Origin: Candidatus Latescibacterota bacterium
Lineage (GTDB): Bacteria; Latescibacterota; 4484-107
Direction: 5' to 3'
Length of the DNA: 7,109 nt
Assembly: GCA_030613045.1 (NCBI GenBank)
Contig: JAUWMS010000125.1
Span: forward strand, 1-7,109
Below the pieces are notes generated by a model that saw only the letters and a program-made list of their open reading frames with translations, searched no databases and had not been told where the DNA came from. Shown one piece after another: positions 1 to 4,763 of the stretch (its first letter is position 1; every line of letters starts with the position of its first letter). Position numbers and translations under genes: made by a program.

Positions 1-493
1 GAATGGTCGCATCCTGTAGAATCGCCTGCGCCTTGGCCCGCTTGGCCATCCAGGTTTGGTACTCGGTTCGGGCCTTATCCAACAACTCCCGCGGCGCGCC
101 CTCGGATGCGATCAATGCCTCCGTCCGTTCCAGATCCAGTCGGGCAAACTCCGTCCGTGCTTCCAGCTCCCGCACATCGGCCTGTATTTTGGCCGGGTCT
201 ATCCGGGCCAGCACGTCTCCTTTGGATACGGGGTCTCCTTCCCGGAACGGAAAGGCCACCAGAAGCCCCTCTACCTGGGAAGTCACACTCAGTCGCCGCT
301 GAGGCGCGGTGCTTCCGCTGATCTCGATCCAATCCCGGATGGGCGCTCTTTTTACTTCCCGCACCGCGACCAGAGCCGCTTTGGGCGCTTTGGGCATCTT
401 CTCATCCTCTCCATCCGGGGAACATCCGAAAAATCCCACAGTCAGGCACAGCCCGATTGCCCCTCTGAACAGGGGCCTCCGCATGCTATTCAT
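1..493 (-). CDS. RND-type efflux periplasmic adaptor (membrane fusion protein), 3' end beyond the window
   Basis: An open frame of 164 codons runs from ATG at 493 to the left edge without a stop. Residues 1-24 form a lipoprotein signal: basic MNSMRRPLFR, a hydrophobic stretch, then FFGC with Cys24 as the probable lipidated residue. Residues ~43-70 look like the first membrane-proximal strands. Residues 74-99 (VEGLLVAFPFREGDPVSKGD and following) are the first half of the barrel-sandwich (lipoyl-like) motif. Residues ~101-162 are charged and helical, as in the first arm of the alpha-hairpin. Known family role: bridging an inner-membrane RND or ABC pump to a TolC channel. The start is supported by GGAGGAG just upstream; the in-frame ATG at 484 is less well placed. 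The gene follows the TolC-family gene on the same strand, so they probably form one tripartite pump. The C-terminal half and any pump gene lie outside, so substrate and pump class are unknown. Confidence 0.88.
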   Translation of the reverse strand, partial: MNSMRRPLFRGAIGLCLTVGFFGCSPDGEDEKMPKAPKAALVAVREVKRAPIRDWIEISGSTAPQRRLSVTSQVEGLLVAFPFREGDPVSKGDVLARIDPAKIQADVRELEARTEFARLDLERTEALIASEGAPRELLDKARTEYQTWMAKRAKAQAILQDATI

Positions 494-563
494 TGCTCCT
501 CCTCTCCGGCGTTCGGTTTTCTGGTTGCGCAATAAGTGCTTGGACAAAAAAACATCTTCCCAC

Positions 564-589
564 CACGAAATACACGAAATACACGAAAA
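564..589 (+). repeat. Short tandem array of CACGAAATA (about 2.9 units)
   Basis: CACGAAATA occurs at 564-572 and 573-581, and CACGAAAA follows at 582-589. Arrays of this CACGAA flavour are familiar intergenic repeats in some environmental bacteria. No spacers are present, so it is not a CRISPR. It sits about 70 nt upstream of the adaptor start, in its presumed 5' untranslated region. Confidence 0.7.
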
Positions 590-616
590 AACCAAAAGCA
601 TTTCACCCCCCTGTTC

Positions 617-829
617 AGTGCTCTGTCAACTTTGAATTGACGGGTTCGATGAGTCAAGCGCGGGAATTGATTCCCTGCGCTGCGGTTGAGAACCCCTGTG
701 AACAGGGCTAAGAGGTGCTCGCCTCGCGGGGATTAGCCCAATTTATTGGGCTTCGCTTGAGTAGCGGGGCGATTTATCGCCACGCGGAAGGTTAGCTCCT
801 CTCCGGAAACGCGCGCTTGACACAGCACT
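617..829. repeat. Hairpin-rich element with terminal inverted repeats (MITE- or REP-like)
   Basis: The ends AGTGCTCTGTCAA (617-629) and TTGACACAGCACT (817-829) are inverted repeats matching at 12 of 13 positions. GTCAAGCGCG (653-662) and CGCGCTTGAC (812-821) match perfectly, as if the left arm had gained ~28 bp that repeats GTCAA. Small stems fill the inside: GGGAA/TTCCC (662-675), CCCTG/CAGGG (694-707), GAGG/CCTC (712-725), AGCCCAA/TTGGGCT (735-752) and GGCGA/TCGCC (768-781). The last two share a TTTA loop. No open frame of useful size and no obvious target-site duplication are seen. It could be a non-autonomous mobile repeat or a structured RNA region. Confidence 0.5.
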
Positions 830-835
830 ATGGGT

Positions 836-895
836 TCTCCGTGCCTTAGGAAACACTTTTTTTTTGCTCTGTGTTTCCCTCGTGTCTCCGTGGTA
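836..895. repeat. CTCCGTG-type repeat with hairpin downstream of the tolC-like gene
   Basis: TCTCCGTG occurs at 836-843 and again at 885-892. GGAAACAC (849-856) and GTGTTTCC (871-878) form an 8-bp stem whose loop holds nine T on the plus strand. Read on the minus strand it is of the ACCACGGAGACACGAG type, related in style to the CACGAA array at 564-589. It lies ~25 bp past the stop of the tolC-like gene. It lacks a T-tract after the stem on the minus strand, so it is not a normal intrinsic terminator. Confidence 0.5.
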
Positions 896-919
896 AAAAG
901 GGCGTTTCATTCCGTCCAC

Positions 920-2278
920 CTACTTACCCCGTGCTCCCATCGCTTTTTCCAATTCGGCCACGGCCAGCGCCCGATCCACAAGAGCCTGCACGGCCTGAGT
1001 CTGCATCTTGAGCAACTCGGCCTGAGCCTCCAGCACCTCGGCCACCGTTCCCTTGCCGAGACGATGTCGCTCCTGTTCGATGCGGAGCACCTCCCGCGCT
1101 TGCGCTACGACCAAGCCGGCGGTGTGTATCCGCGTTCGGGCCTCCTGAAGGTGCAGACCGGCCGCCCGGACTTCCAGTTCTATGGTTAGTCTGAGCTTGC
1201 GTTCGGCTTCCTCCGCTCTGTGCAATTTATGCTGCTCCTGCTTGATCCCGGCGGACAGCGTCCCCCCGGCGAACAGAGGAACACCGAGTTGCACCCCCAC
1301 GTTCCAGTCTTCGTCGAATTCGAGGTCGCCTCCGCTCCGGCCTCCGTAGCGGCCTTTCAGAACCACCTCCGGCCAACGTCCGCCCTTTGCGACGGACAGC
1401 CTCTTTCGCTGCGCCTCGGTCCGAAATTGCGCCGCCCGGTAATCGGCCCGGTTGACCAGCGCGCGCTCCGGCATCTCCTCCCATGTCCATGGAAGCTCTG
1501 GTTCCCTCAGATCAGCCACAACCCGGAGTCCGCTTTCCGAGCGGCCTTCCCGGCCCATCCTGTACAACAAAAGCTGCGCGGCGATCTTCCGATTGTTTTC
1601 CAATTGGACCAGGTTCTGATCCAGATCGGCCAGCCGCACCGCGATCCGCAGCAGATCCACTTTGGCGGCTTTGCCCACCGCGATGTGCTCCTCGATCTGT
1701 CGGTGGTGCGCTTCCAACGACTGCCGGGAAAACTGCGTCGTCGCGATCAGACTGTCCAATCCGACGATCCGGTAGAAGGCTTCGGTCACCGCGAACACCA
1801 CGAGATCCCGGGTTCGCGCACCCTCCCGGGCCGATGCGACGTGCTCCAATTCGGCCGCCCTCAAAGCGTTCAATCCCCTTCCTCCGCGAAAAAGGGGGGC
1901 CCTTCCCGCCAACCCATAGTCCGCCATACGCTTATCGAAACTCCCGGATTCCCCGAGGGCGTGTGGAGCAATCACACGCTGGGCCTGTCCGAAGCGGTCG
2001 TAGGATGCATCAAAGCTCAGGCTCGGGAGGAGACTGCCTTTAGCCTGCTCGCTCCGCTGTTGCGCGGCCCGTTCATCCCATTGGGCCATCGCTATATCCG
2101 GGCTGTTCTCCAAAGCCATGGCGAGGCATTCTTCTAAGGTCATAGCCATCCCGGACGTCGGCGCAACATCCCGATTTTCGGATGCATTGGCTTCACCCAT
2201 GAAGCCCCACAGGATAGCGGTTAAGGAAAAAAACGCTATACGAACCCTTCGTTGCCATACCTTGTCTATATTTTGCAT
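920..2278 (-). CDS. TolC family outer-membrane efflux channel protein
   Basis: A 452-residue protein of normal length for the outer membrane efflux protein (OEP/TolC) family, which forms trimeric channels spanning outer membrane and periplasm. Residues 1-32 are a Sec signal peptide: basic DKVWQRRVR, a hydrophobic core FFSLTAILWGF, and cleavage probably after ANA (Ala32). The first OEP repeat covers about 47-240, beginning MTLEECLAMALENSPDIAMA. The second covers about 262-448, with LGVPLFAGG at 341-349 and the typical closing helix LGKGTVAEVLEAQAELLKMQ (407-426). Long stretches rich in A, E, R and L fit coiled-coil helices. The start ATG at 2278 is preceded by GAGG eight bases away. A near-consensus promoter lies ~200 bp upstream, so the gene begins a transcription unit. 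The adaptor gene follows after a repeat-filled 426-bp gap. Function by family is firm; the substrate is unknown. Confidence 0.93.
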   Translation of the reverse strand: MQNIDKVWQRRVRIAFFSLTAILWGFMGEANASENRDVAPTSGMAMTLEECLAMALENSPDIAMAQWDERAAQQRSEQAKGSLLPSLSFDASYDRFGQAQRVIAPHALGESGSFDKRMADYGLAGRAPLFRGGRGLNALRAAELEHVASAREGARTRDLVVFAVTEAFYRIVGLDSLIATTQFSRQSLEAHHRQIEEHIAVGKAAKVDLLRIAVRLADLDQNLVQLENNRKIAAQLLLYRMGREGRSESGLRVVADLREPELPWTWEEMPERALVNRADYRAAQFRTEAQRKRLSVAKGGRWPEVVLKGRYGGRSGGDLEFDEDWNVGVQLGVPLFAGGTLSAGIKQEQHKLHRAEEAERKLRLTIELEVRAAGLHLQEARTRIHTAGLVVAQAREVLRIEQERHRLGKGTVAEVLEAQAELLKMQTQAVQALVDRALAVAELEKAMGARGK

Positions 2279-2478
2279 AGGGTGTTCCTCTTGGTGATGG
2301 AGTTCAAATCTCTCTGTGCGTGCCTTTCGCCATGTTTCTATACAAACAGCAACTTACGAGTTCCTATCTCCCCAAAAACCTCCCAGTTTGACCTATTTGG
2401 TGAAGGGCTTTCTCTGTAATCCATTGGAGTCTAGAGAGGAAGGTAGCCAAAAATTGTCCCGTCTCTCTTTCAATGGGG
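2279..2478 (-). other. Long 5' leader of the tolC-like gene
   Basis: About 190 nt of presumed untranslated RNA. I see no riboswitch motif that I recognise. AGAGAG and CTCTCT (near 2466 and 2433) could pair across a ~24-nt loop. A 28-codon frame starting ATGGATTAC has no ribosome site. The ribosome site of the tolC-like gene itself (GAGG, 2287-2290) lies at the end of the leader. Confidence 0.4.
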
Positions 2479-2507
2479 AATATAAACCTTTGGAAAATCA
2501 TTGTCAA
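2479..2507 (-). promoter_or_regulatory. Sigma70-type promoter for the tolC-like gene
   Basis: On the minus strand TTGACA (2507-2502), a 17-nt spacer and TATATT (2484-2479) form a near-consensus promoter, 11 of 12 positions. Transcription would start near 2472, leaving a leader of about 190 nt before the ATG at 2278. The -35 box lies immediately after the T-tract of the upstream gene's terminator, which insulates the two units. Confidence 0.75.
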
Positions 2508-2545
2508 CAAAAAAAAACTCCCCACTTTAACTATAGTGGGAAGTT
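2508..2545 (-). terminator. Intrinsic terminator of the DUF3574 gene
   Basis: On the minus strand AACTTCCCACT (2545-2535) pairs with AGTGGGGAGTT (2526-2516) in an 11-bp stem with one mismatch and an 8-nt loop. A run of T follows directly. It lies 35 bp after the stop codon of the DUF3574 gene and ends next to the -35 box of the following promoter. Confidence 0.85.
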
Positions 2546-2580
2546 GTGAGAAACATGAATGACAAGAATCCAGCCCAAAT

Positions 2581-2913
2581 CTAAAACTCGGCCTCTATTG
2601 GAGCCCTAGTTACAAGGACAGCATCTTGTTCAAATAGATCCTTGTAACTTGCCTTAATACAATCTATTGATCTCCTTGCCTCCATCGAATCATGATACAC
2701 GATGATGACCAACACCGCACCTTCCTGTATCGTCTCTTCCTCTCCGTCCTCTTTCGTCCAACAGCCACCACCCAAAGTAGTGAATCCTCGGCTGAATCTC
2801 GGGACTATGTGGTGGTCACGAAAGCTGTTCCACTCAACGTCAGAGATACAACTGCCATCAGGTTTGGACCGCCCAAAAGTCAGCTTCGCCTCAATCATAG
2901 ATGAGCAAGACAT
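2581..2913 (-). CDS. DUF3574 family small protein
   Basis: The product is 110 residues and resembles the DUF3574 family, whose biochemical role is unknown. Visible hallmarks in order: KLTFGRSKPDG (10-20), W28 with F31, PRFSRGFTTL (38-47), CW (51-52), a hydrophobic strand VLVIIV (67-72) and IKASYKDLFEQDAVLV (86-101). The small size suggests a compact alpha/beta fold. The frame extends upstream to 3000 and beyond, but ATG at 2913 is chosen because AAGGAGG lies six bases before it and the conserved region starts right after. Many relatives, as I recall them, carry a signal peptide; this start gives none, so a cytoplasmic product is predicted. The gene stands alone between a long palindrome upstream and a strong terminator downstream. 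Family assignment is from recalled motif pattern, not a search. Confidence 0.8.
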   Translation of the reverse strand: MSCSSMIEAKLTFGRSKPDGSCISDVEWNSFRDHHIVPRFSRGFTTLGGGCWTKEDGEEETIQEGAVLVIIVYHDSMEARRSIDCIKASYKDLFEQDAVLVTRAPIEAEF

Positions 2914-2953
2914 AGCATGCCTCCTTTCTTGTTGATGCTGGCAGAAGACTCGC

Positions 2954-3050
2954 CACGCCGGGTTTATCCACAAATGAACTCTTGACAATTCGACAGTCAA
3001 AAGCTTCGGAGGCTGTCAAGCCCATTGCACCGTGGATAAAGCTCGGCGTG
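2954..3050. repeat. Two-stem long palindrome upstream of the DUF3574 gene
   Basis: Outer arms 2954-2971 (CACGCCGGGTTTATCCAC) and 3032-3050 (GTGGATAAAGCTCGGCGTG) are inverted copies with 16 paired positions and a small bulge. Inner arms CTTGACA (2981-2987) and TGTCAAG (3014-3020) pair perfectly. The single-stranded gaps between outer and inner stems are 9 and 11 nt, so the whole folds as a symmetric ~97-nt hairpin with a ~26-nt loop. It ends 40 bp upstream of the DUF3574 start and would lie in its 5' leader or promoter region. It may be a mobile palindromic repeat or a regulatory leader. It lacks recognisable integron attC core sites. Confidence 0.6.
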
Positions 3051-3161
3051 ACGGACCGTTTCGTGCAGGAGAGATTCGTTCTGAAAATAATGCATCTCCC
3101 CTTACTTTTTGTTTTTCCAGCATATTTGTCGAAATACCTCCTTTCTGTAAAAAGATTTTTC

Positions 3162-3190
3162 TTGACAATGGCGAGAAAAGTTCTTACATT
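3162..3190 (+). promoter_or_regulatory. Sigma70-type promoter of a rightward small RNA unit
   Basis: TTGACA (3162-3167), a 17-nt spacer and TACATT (3185-3190), with an A/T-rich run just upstream (AAAAAGATTTTTC). The predicted start is near 3196. No protein gene follows on this strand; an intrinsic terminator ends the unit about 185 nt later. Confidence 0.65.
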
Positions 3191-3195
3191 TACAA

Positions 3196-3380
3196 GTCTC
3201 TTGAGATTTTAGTGGTCCTATGAGAAAAATATTCCCTGTTGAAAAAATATAGGCCGGGCAGAAGAGGTTACTATTATAGTAAACCTCTAATGCTTGCTAT
3301 TTCTAAAGAGATGGGAACGGCAAACGTCTTATAATCAACAGGTCCAGAAATGCCGCCGAGTGACCGCTCGGCGGTTTTTC
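3196..3380 (+). ncRNA. Candidate structured small RNA, unknown family (~185 nt)
   Basis: The interval runs from a consensus-like promoter to a strong terminator and has no credible reading frame; the only small frame, MRKIFPVEKI from 3220, has no ribosome site. It folds sensibly. CCTGTTGA (3235-3242) pairs with TCAACAGG (3335-3342) as an 8-bp closing stem. GCCG (3253-3256) can pair with CGGC (3318-3321). GAGGTTACTA (3264-3273) pairs with TAGTAAACCTC (3277-3287) with one bulge. The terminator hairpin follows. The size resembles 6S RNA, but I cannot match its central bubble, nor SRP RNA, tmRNA or a riboswitch class. It could be a trans-acting sRNA or an orphan regulatory RNA. Existence is inferred from signals, not from homology. 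Confidence 0.45.
3352..3380 (+). terminator. Intrinsic terminator of the rightward small RNA unit
   Basis: CCGCCGAG (3353-3360) and CTCGGCGG (3367-3374) make a perfect 8-bp GC-rich stem with a 6-nt loop, followed by TTTTTCTTT. This is a textbook Rho-independent terminator on the plus strand. Confidence 0.9.
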
Positions 3381-3398
3381 TTTGCTACCCGAAAAGAC

Positions 3399-3437
3399 AA
3401 AAAAAACGGACATGCGGCTGCAAAATCCCGGATGTCC
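3399..3437 (-). terminator. Intrinsic terminator of the leftward small RNA unit (bidirectional form)
   Basis: GGACAT and ATGTCC (3408-3413 and 3432-3437) form the stem, with an inner CGG/CCG extension after a one-base mismatch. On the minus strand it is followed by G and eight T (3406-3399). On the plus strand seven T follow (3438-3444), so it could also stop rightward read-through. Confidence 0.75.
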
Positions 3438-3627
3438 TTTTTTTATGTTATATTCTCATAAGACCTCTACTATGGTTTTCAATCGGCCAACTCCATTTTA
3501 ATGGGAGTTGGCCTCTCCAAGCCAAACACGAACCTGCATCTACCAAGAAAAATAATTCTGCGAAGACAACGCATAGAACGCCCCCATCAAGAGGAGAACT
3601 ACCTAAAAAAACTCTGGAAAAAAAACC
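3400..3627 (-). ncRNA. Candidate leftward small RNA, unknown family (~228 nt)
   Basis: A near-consensus promoter at 3662-3634 points leftwards and the next strong signal is the terminator at 3437-3399. Between them no reading frame has a ribosome site; MGAFYALSSQNYFSW and MQVRVWLGEANSH are the longest small frames I examined and look accidental. The predicted RNA starts with two U-rich tracts. It carries a very stable stem GGCCAACTCC/GGAGTTGGCC (3513-3504 with 3494-3485, 9-nt loop) and ends in the terminator hairpin. It converges with the rightward unit, their ends being about 20 bp apart. Function unknown; it might equally be a decayed gene's leftover promoter and terminator. Confidence 0.4.
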
Positions 3628-3633
3628 TGACCT

Positions 3634-3662
3634 AATATACAAAACTCAAACTGTGTTGTCAA
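3634..3662 (-). promoter_or_regulatory. Sigma70-type promoter of the leftward small RNA unit
   Basis: On the minus strand TTGACA (3662-3657), a 17-nt spacer and TATATT (3639-3634) match the consensus at 11 of 12 positions, with the same -10 box and spacing as the tolC-like promoter. The predicted start is near 3627. Confidence 0.65.
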
Positions 3663-3834
3663 GGGAAAAAAGAGAAAAAACCTCCTCCGAAAAAAATATT
3701 ACCTACATGAAGCAGCCCTCTGAGCAATAACCGGCTATTCCTCTTTAACTTGGATCAGAAGAGTAATAGTCGAACTCCAGTTTCTGTCTTCGCTTTTTTC
3801 TAGGTAAGGGAGAGCAAAGATTCACCCCGGAATA
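3663..3834. other. Gap with no recognised feature
   Basis: A/T-rich stretch with purine and poly-A runs on the plus strand (GGGAAAAAAGAGAAAAAACC near 3664). GGAGGAGG occurs on the minus strand near 3683-3690 but has no usable start codon at the right distance. I see no gene, tRNA or terminator. Confidence 0.5.
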
Positions 3835-3979
3835 GCGCTAAGAGGGTGTTTTAAAAGTCTTCGTATCCAACACCGAAGCGCACCGAAAAGATCTAATTTT
3901 GAGGTTTTTTCGGTGGTTTTCAGTGTTTTTCGGTGTTCAATTTGGAGTTTCAGCGCCTTTTCAAACACGCCCTTAGAGC
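3835..3979. mobile_element. 145-bp MITE-like element with 23-bp imperfect inverted ends
   Basis: The left end 3835-3857 (GCGCTAAGAGGGTG... ending TTTTAAAAG) and the inverse of the right end 3957-3979 (GCTCTAAGGGCGTG... ending TTTGAAAAG) match at 19 of 23 positions. Inside is a second palindrome built of CACCGAA at 3871-3877 and 3881-3887 facing TTCGGTG at 3909-3915 and 3929-3935. There is no transposase frame. It begins 16 bp after the stop of the ABC permease gene and could act as that operon's transcript end through its hairpin and T-runs. Non-autonomous inverted-repeat element is the favoured reading; no target-site duplication was identified. Confidence 0.5.
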
Positions 3980-3995
3980 ACTCGCCACCGGGCCA

Positions 3996-4763
3996 TCAAT
4001 ACCCAAGTTTTCGGCTTCGCCGCTGTAATTTTGAGGCCCCTCCGAGGAATAGAATGAGAAGGAGCGCGAGCACGGCGACATCGAGAACGATGCTCTGAAC
4101 CCCGGTTCCCAGCACCGCATGATTGAGCAGATCCTGGGCGTAGGTAAGCGGAGACAGATACGATACGCCGCGCGCCCAAACCCCCATCCGATCCAGCGGG
4201 ACAAAGATGCCACTGATAAAAAGCAGGGGCCAGCGCAACAGCGTACTGGGCATCATGATCTGGCCCGGCGATTGGGCGGAACCGGATGCAACCAGAATGC
4301 CGAGCGCCGAGAAGCTGTACGCGGAGAGGATCACGGCGACGGTTAGCAGAGCAGGCTGGGCCACGGACGCCCCGAACAGGGCCCATCCCGTTAGGAGCGA
4401 CAAAAGGGATATGCCCACCGCGAAGAAGGCCCCGACGGAGCTTCTGCTCAAAAGAATCGTAATCAGCGCCATTGGAGCGGCCATCAGCCGGTCGTACGTG
4501 CGTGCCCGTCGCTCTAACGGAAAAATCACGGAGCCGGCGGAGGATGCGGTGAAAAAAGTGGTCAGCGCCAGAAGCCGGGCGATGCCGGTCTGAGGGGCAA
4601 GTCCCCGACGCACGGAGAAAGAAAAGAACATAAAGAGGGGCAGGGCCAGGCCCCACATCACCATCGGAGGCGTCAGGTAGTAAGTGCGCACGTCTTTTAA
4701 GAAGAGGGCCCACGCCTGCGAAAACTCTCCCCGGATTCGATCCATCCTGCTTTCTTCGCTCAT
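3996..4763 (-). CDS. ABC-2 type transporter permease (DrrB/NodJ-like)
   Basis: A 255-residue integral inner-membrane protein, the usual length for single-domain ABC-2 permeases of drug or polysaccharide exporters. About six hydrophobic segments are visible, near 33-51, 62-80, 96-122, 135-158, 172-190 and 225-241. Family landmarks are the cytoplasmic turn FPLERRARTYDRLMAAPMA (81-99) after the second segment and the ABC-2 signature region from LLFISGIFVPLDRMG to SYLSPLTYAQDLL (180-213). The start ATG at 4763 has AGGAGGG five bases upstream and overlaps the stop of the ATPase gene by 4 nt (ATGA), implying translational coupling and stoichiometric synthesis. With the ATPase it would form a homodimeric exporter of the daunorubicin-resistance type. 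The substrate cannot be read from the sequence. Confidence 0.9.
   Translation of the reverse strand: MSEESRMDRIRGEFSQAWALFLKDVRTYYLTPPMVMWGLALPLFMFFSFSVRRGLAPQTGIARLLALTTFFTASSAGSVIFPLERRARTYDRLMAAPMALITILLSRSSVGAFFAVGISLLSLLTGWALFGASVAQPALLTVAVILSAYSFSALGILVASGSAQSPGQIMMPSTLLRWPLLFISGIFVPLDRMGVWARGVSYLSPLTYAQDLLNHAVLGTGVQSIVLDVAVLALLLILFLGGASKLQRRSRKLGY

Larger units (their letters stand above)
494..919. other. 426-bp repeat-rich gap between the tolC-like and adaptor genes
   Basis: No convincing gene lies here; short open frames lack ribosome sites and family features. The gap is made of three repeat blocks described separately: a CACGAAATA array, an element with terminal inverted repeats and internal hairpins, and a CTCCGTG-type repeat with a hairpin. 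No clear promoter for the adaptor gene is visible. The best match on the minus strand is TTGACA at 624-629 followed by a poor -10 (TGAAAT, 18-nt spacing), so read-through from the tolC-like gene remains possible. Confidence 0.6.

Noticed and set aside
564..589. CRISPR array
   Set aside because: Units are contiguous 9-mers without spacers, and no cas genes are present.
1220..2137. 305-codon open frame on the plus strand
   Set aside because: It lies opposite the tolC-like gene, which has clear family motifs, a signal peptide, a ribosome site and a promoter. The plus-strand product is rich in P, R, H and Q without recognisable domains.
3016..3018. Selenocysteine UGA with SECIS hairpin
   Set aside because: The UGA lies within a stem rather than just before one, the upstream peptide is not credible, and DUF3574 has a good start and ribosome site downstream.
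2954..3050. Integron attC site
   Set aside because: The palindrome has the right size, but the conserved outer core sites (GTTRRRY and its partner) are absent and no integrase or cassette array is seen.
3016..3123. 35-codon minus-strand frame (MLEKQKVRGD...) after AAAGGAGG
   Set aside because: The distance from ribosome site to ATG is 13 nt, too long for a confident start, and the peptide shows no family features. Kept only as a low-interest finding.
3196..3350. Known riboswitch or housekeeping RNA (GEMM, preQ1, 6S, SRP)
   Set aside because: Hallmark sequences of these classes were looked for by eye and not found. The GGCAAAC and AGAGGTT resemblances lack the surrounding conserved bases, and no gene lies downstream on that strand for a riboswitch to control.
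3350..3730. 126-codon plus-strand frame
   Set aside because: It starts inside a terminator hairpin, crosses a second terminator, has no ribosome site and encodes K/S/T-rich low-complexity sequence.
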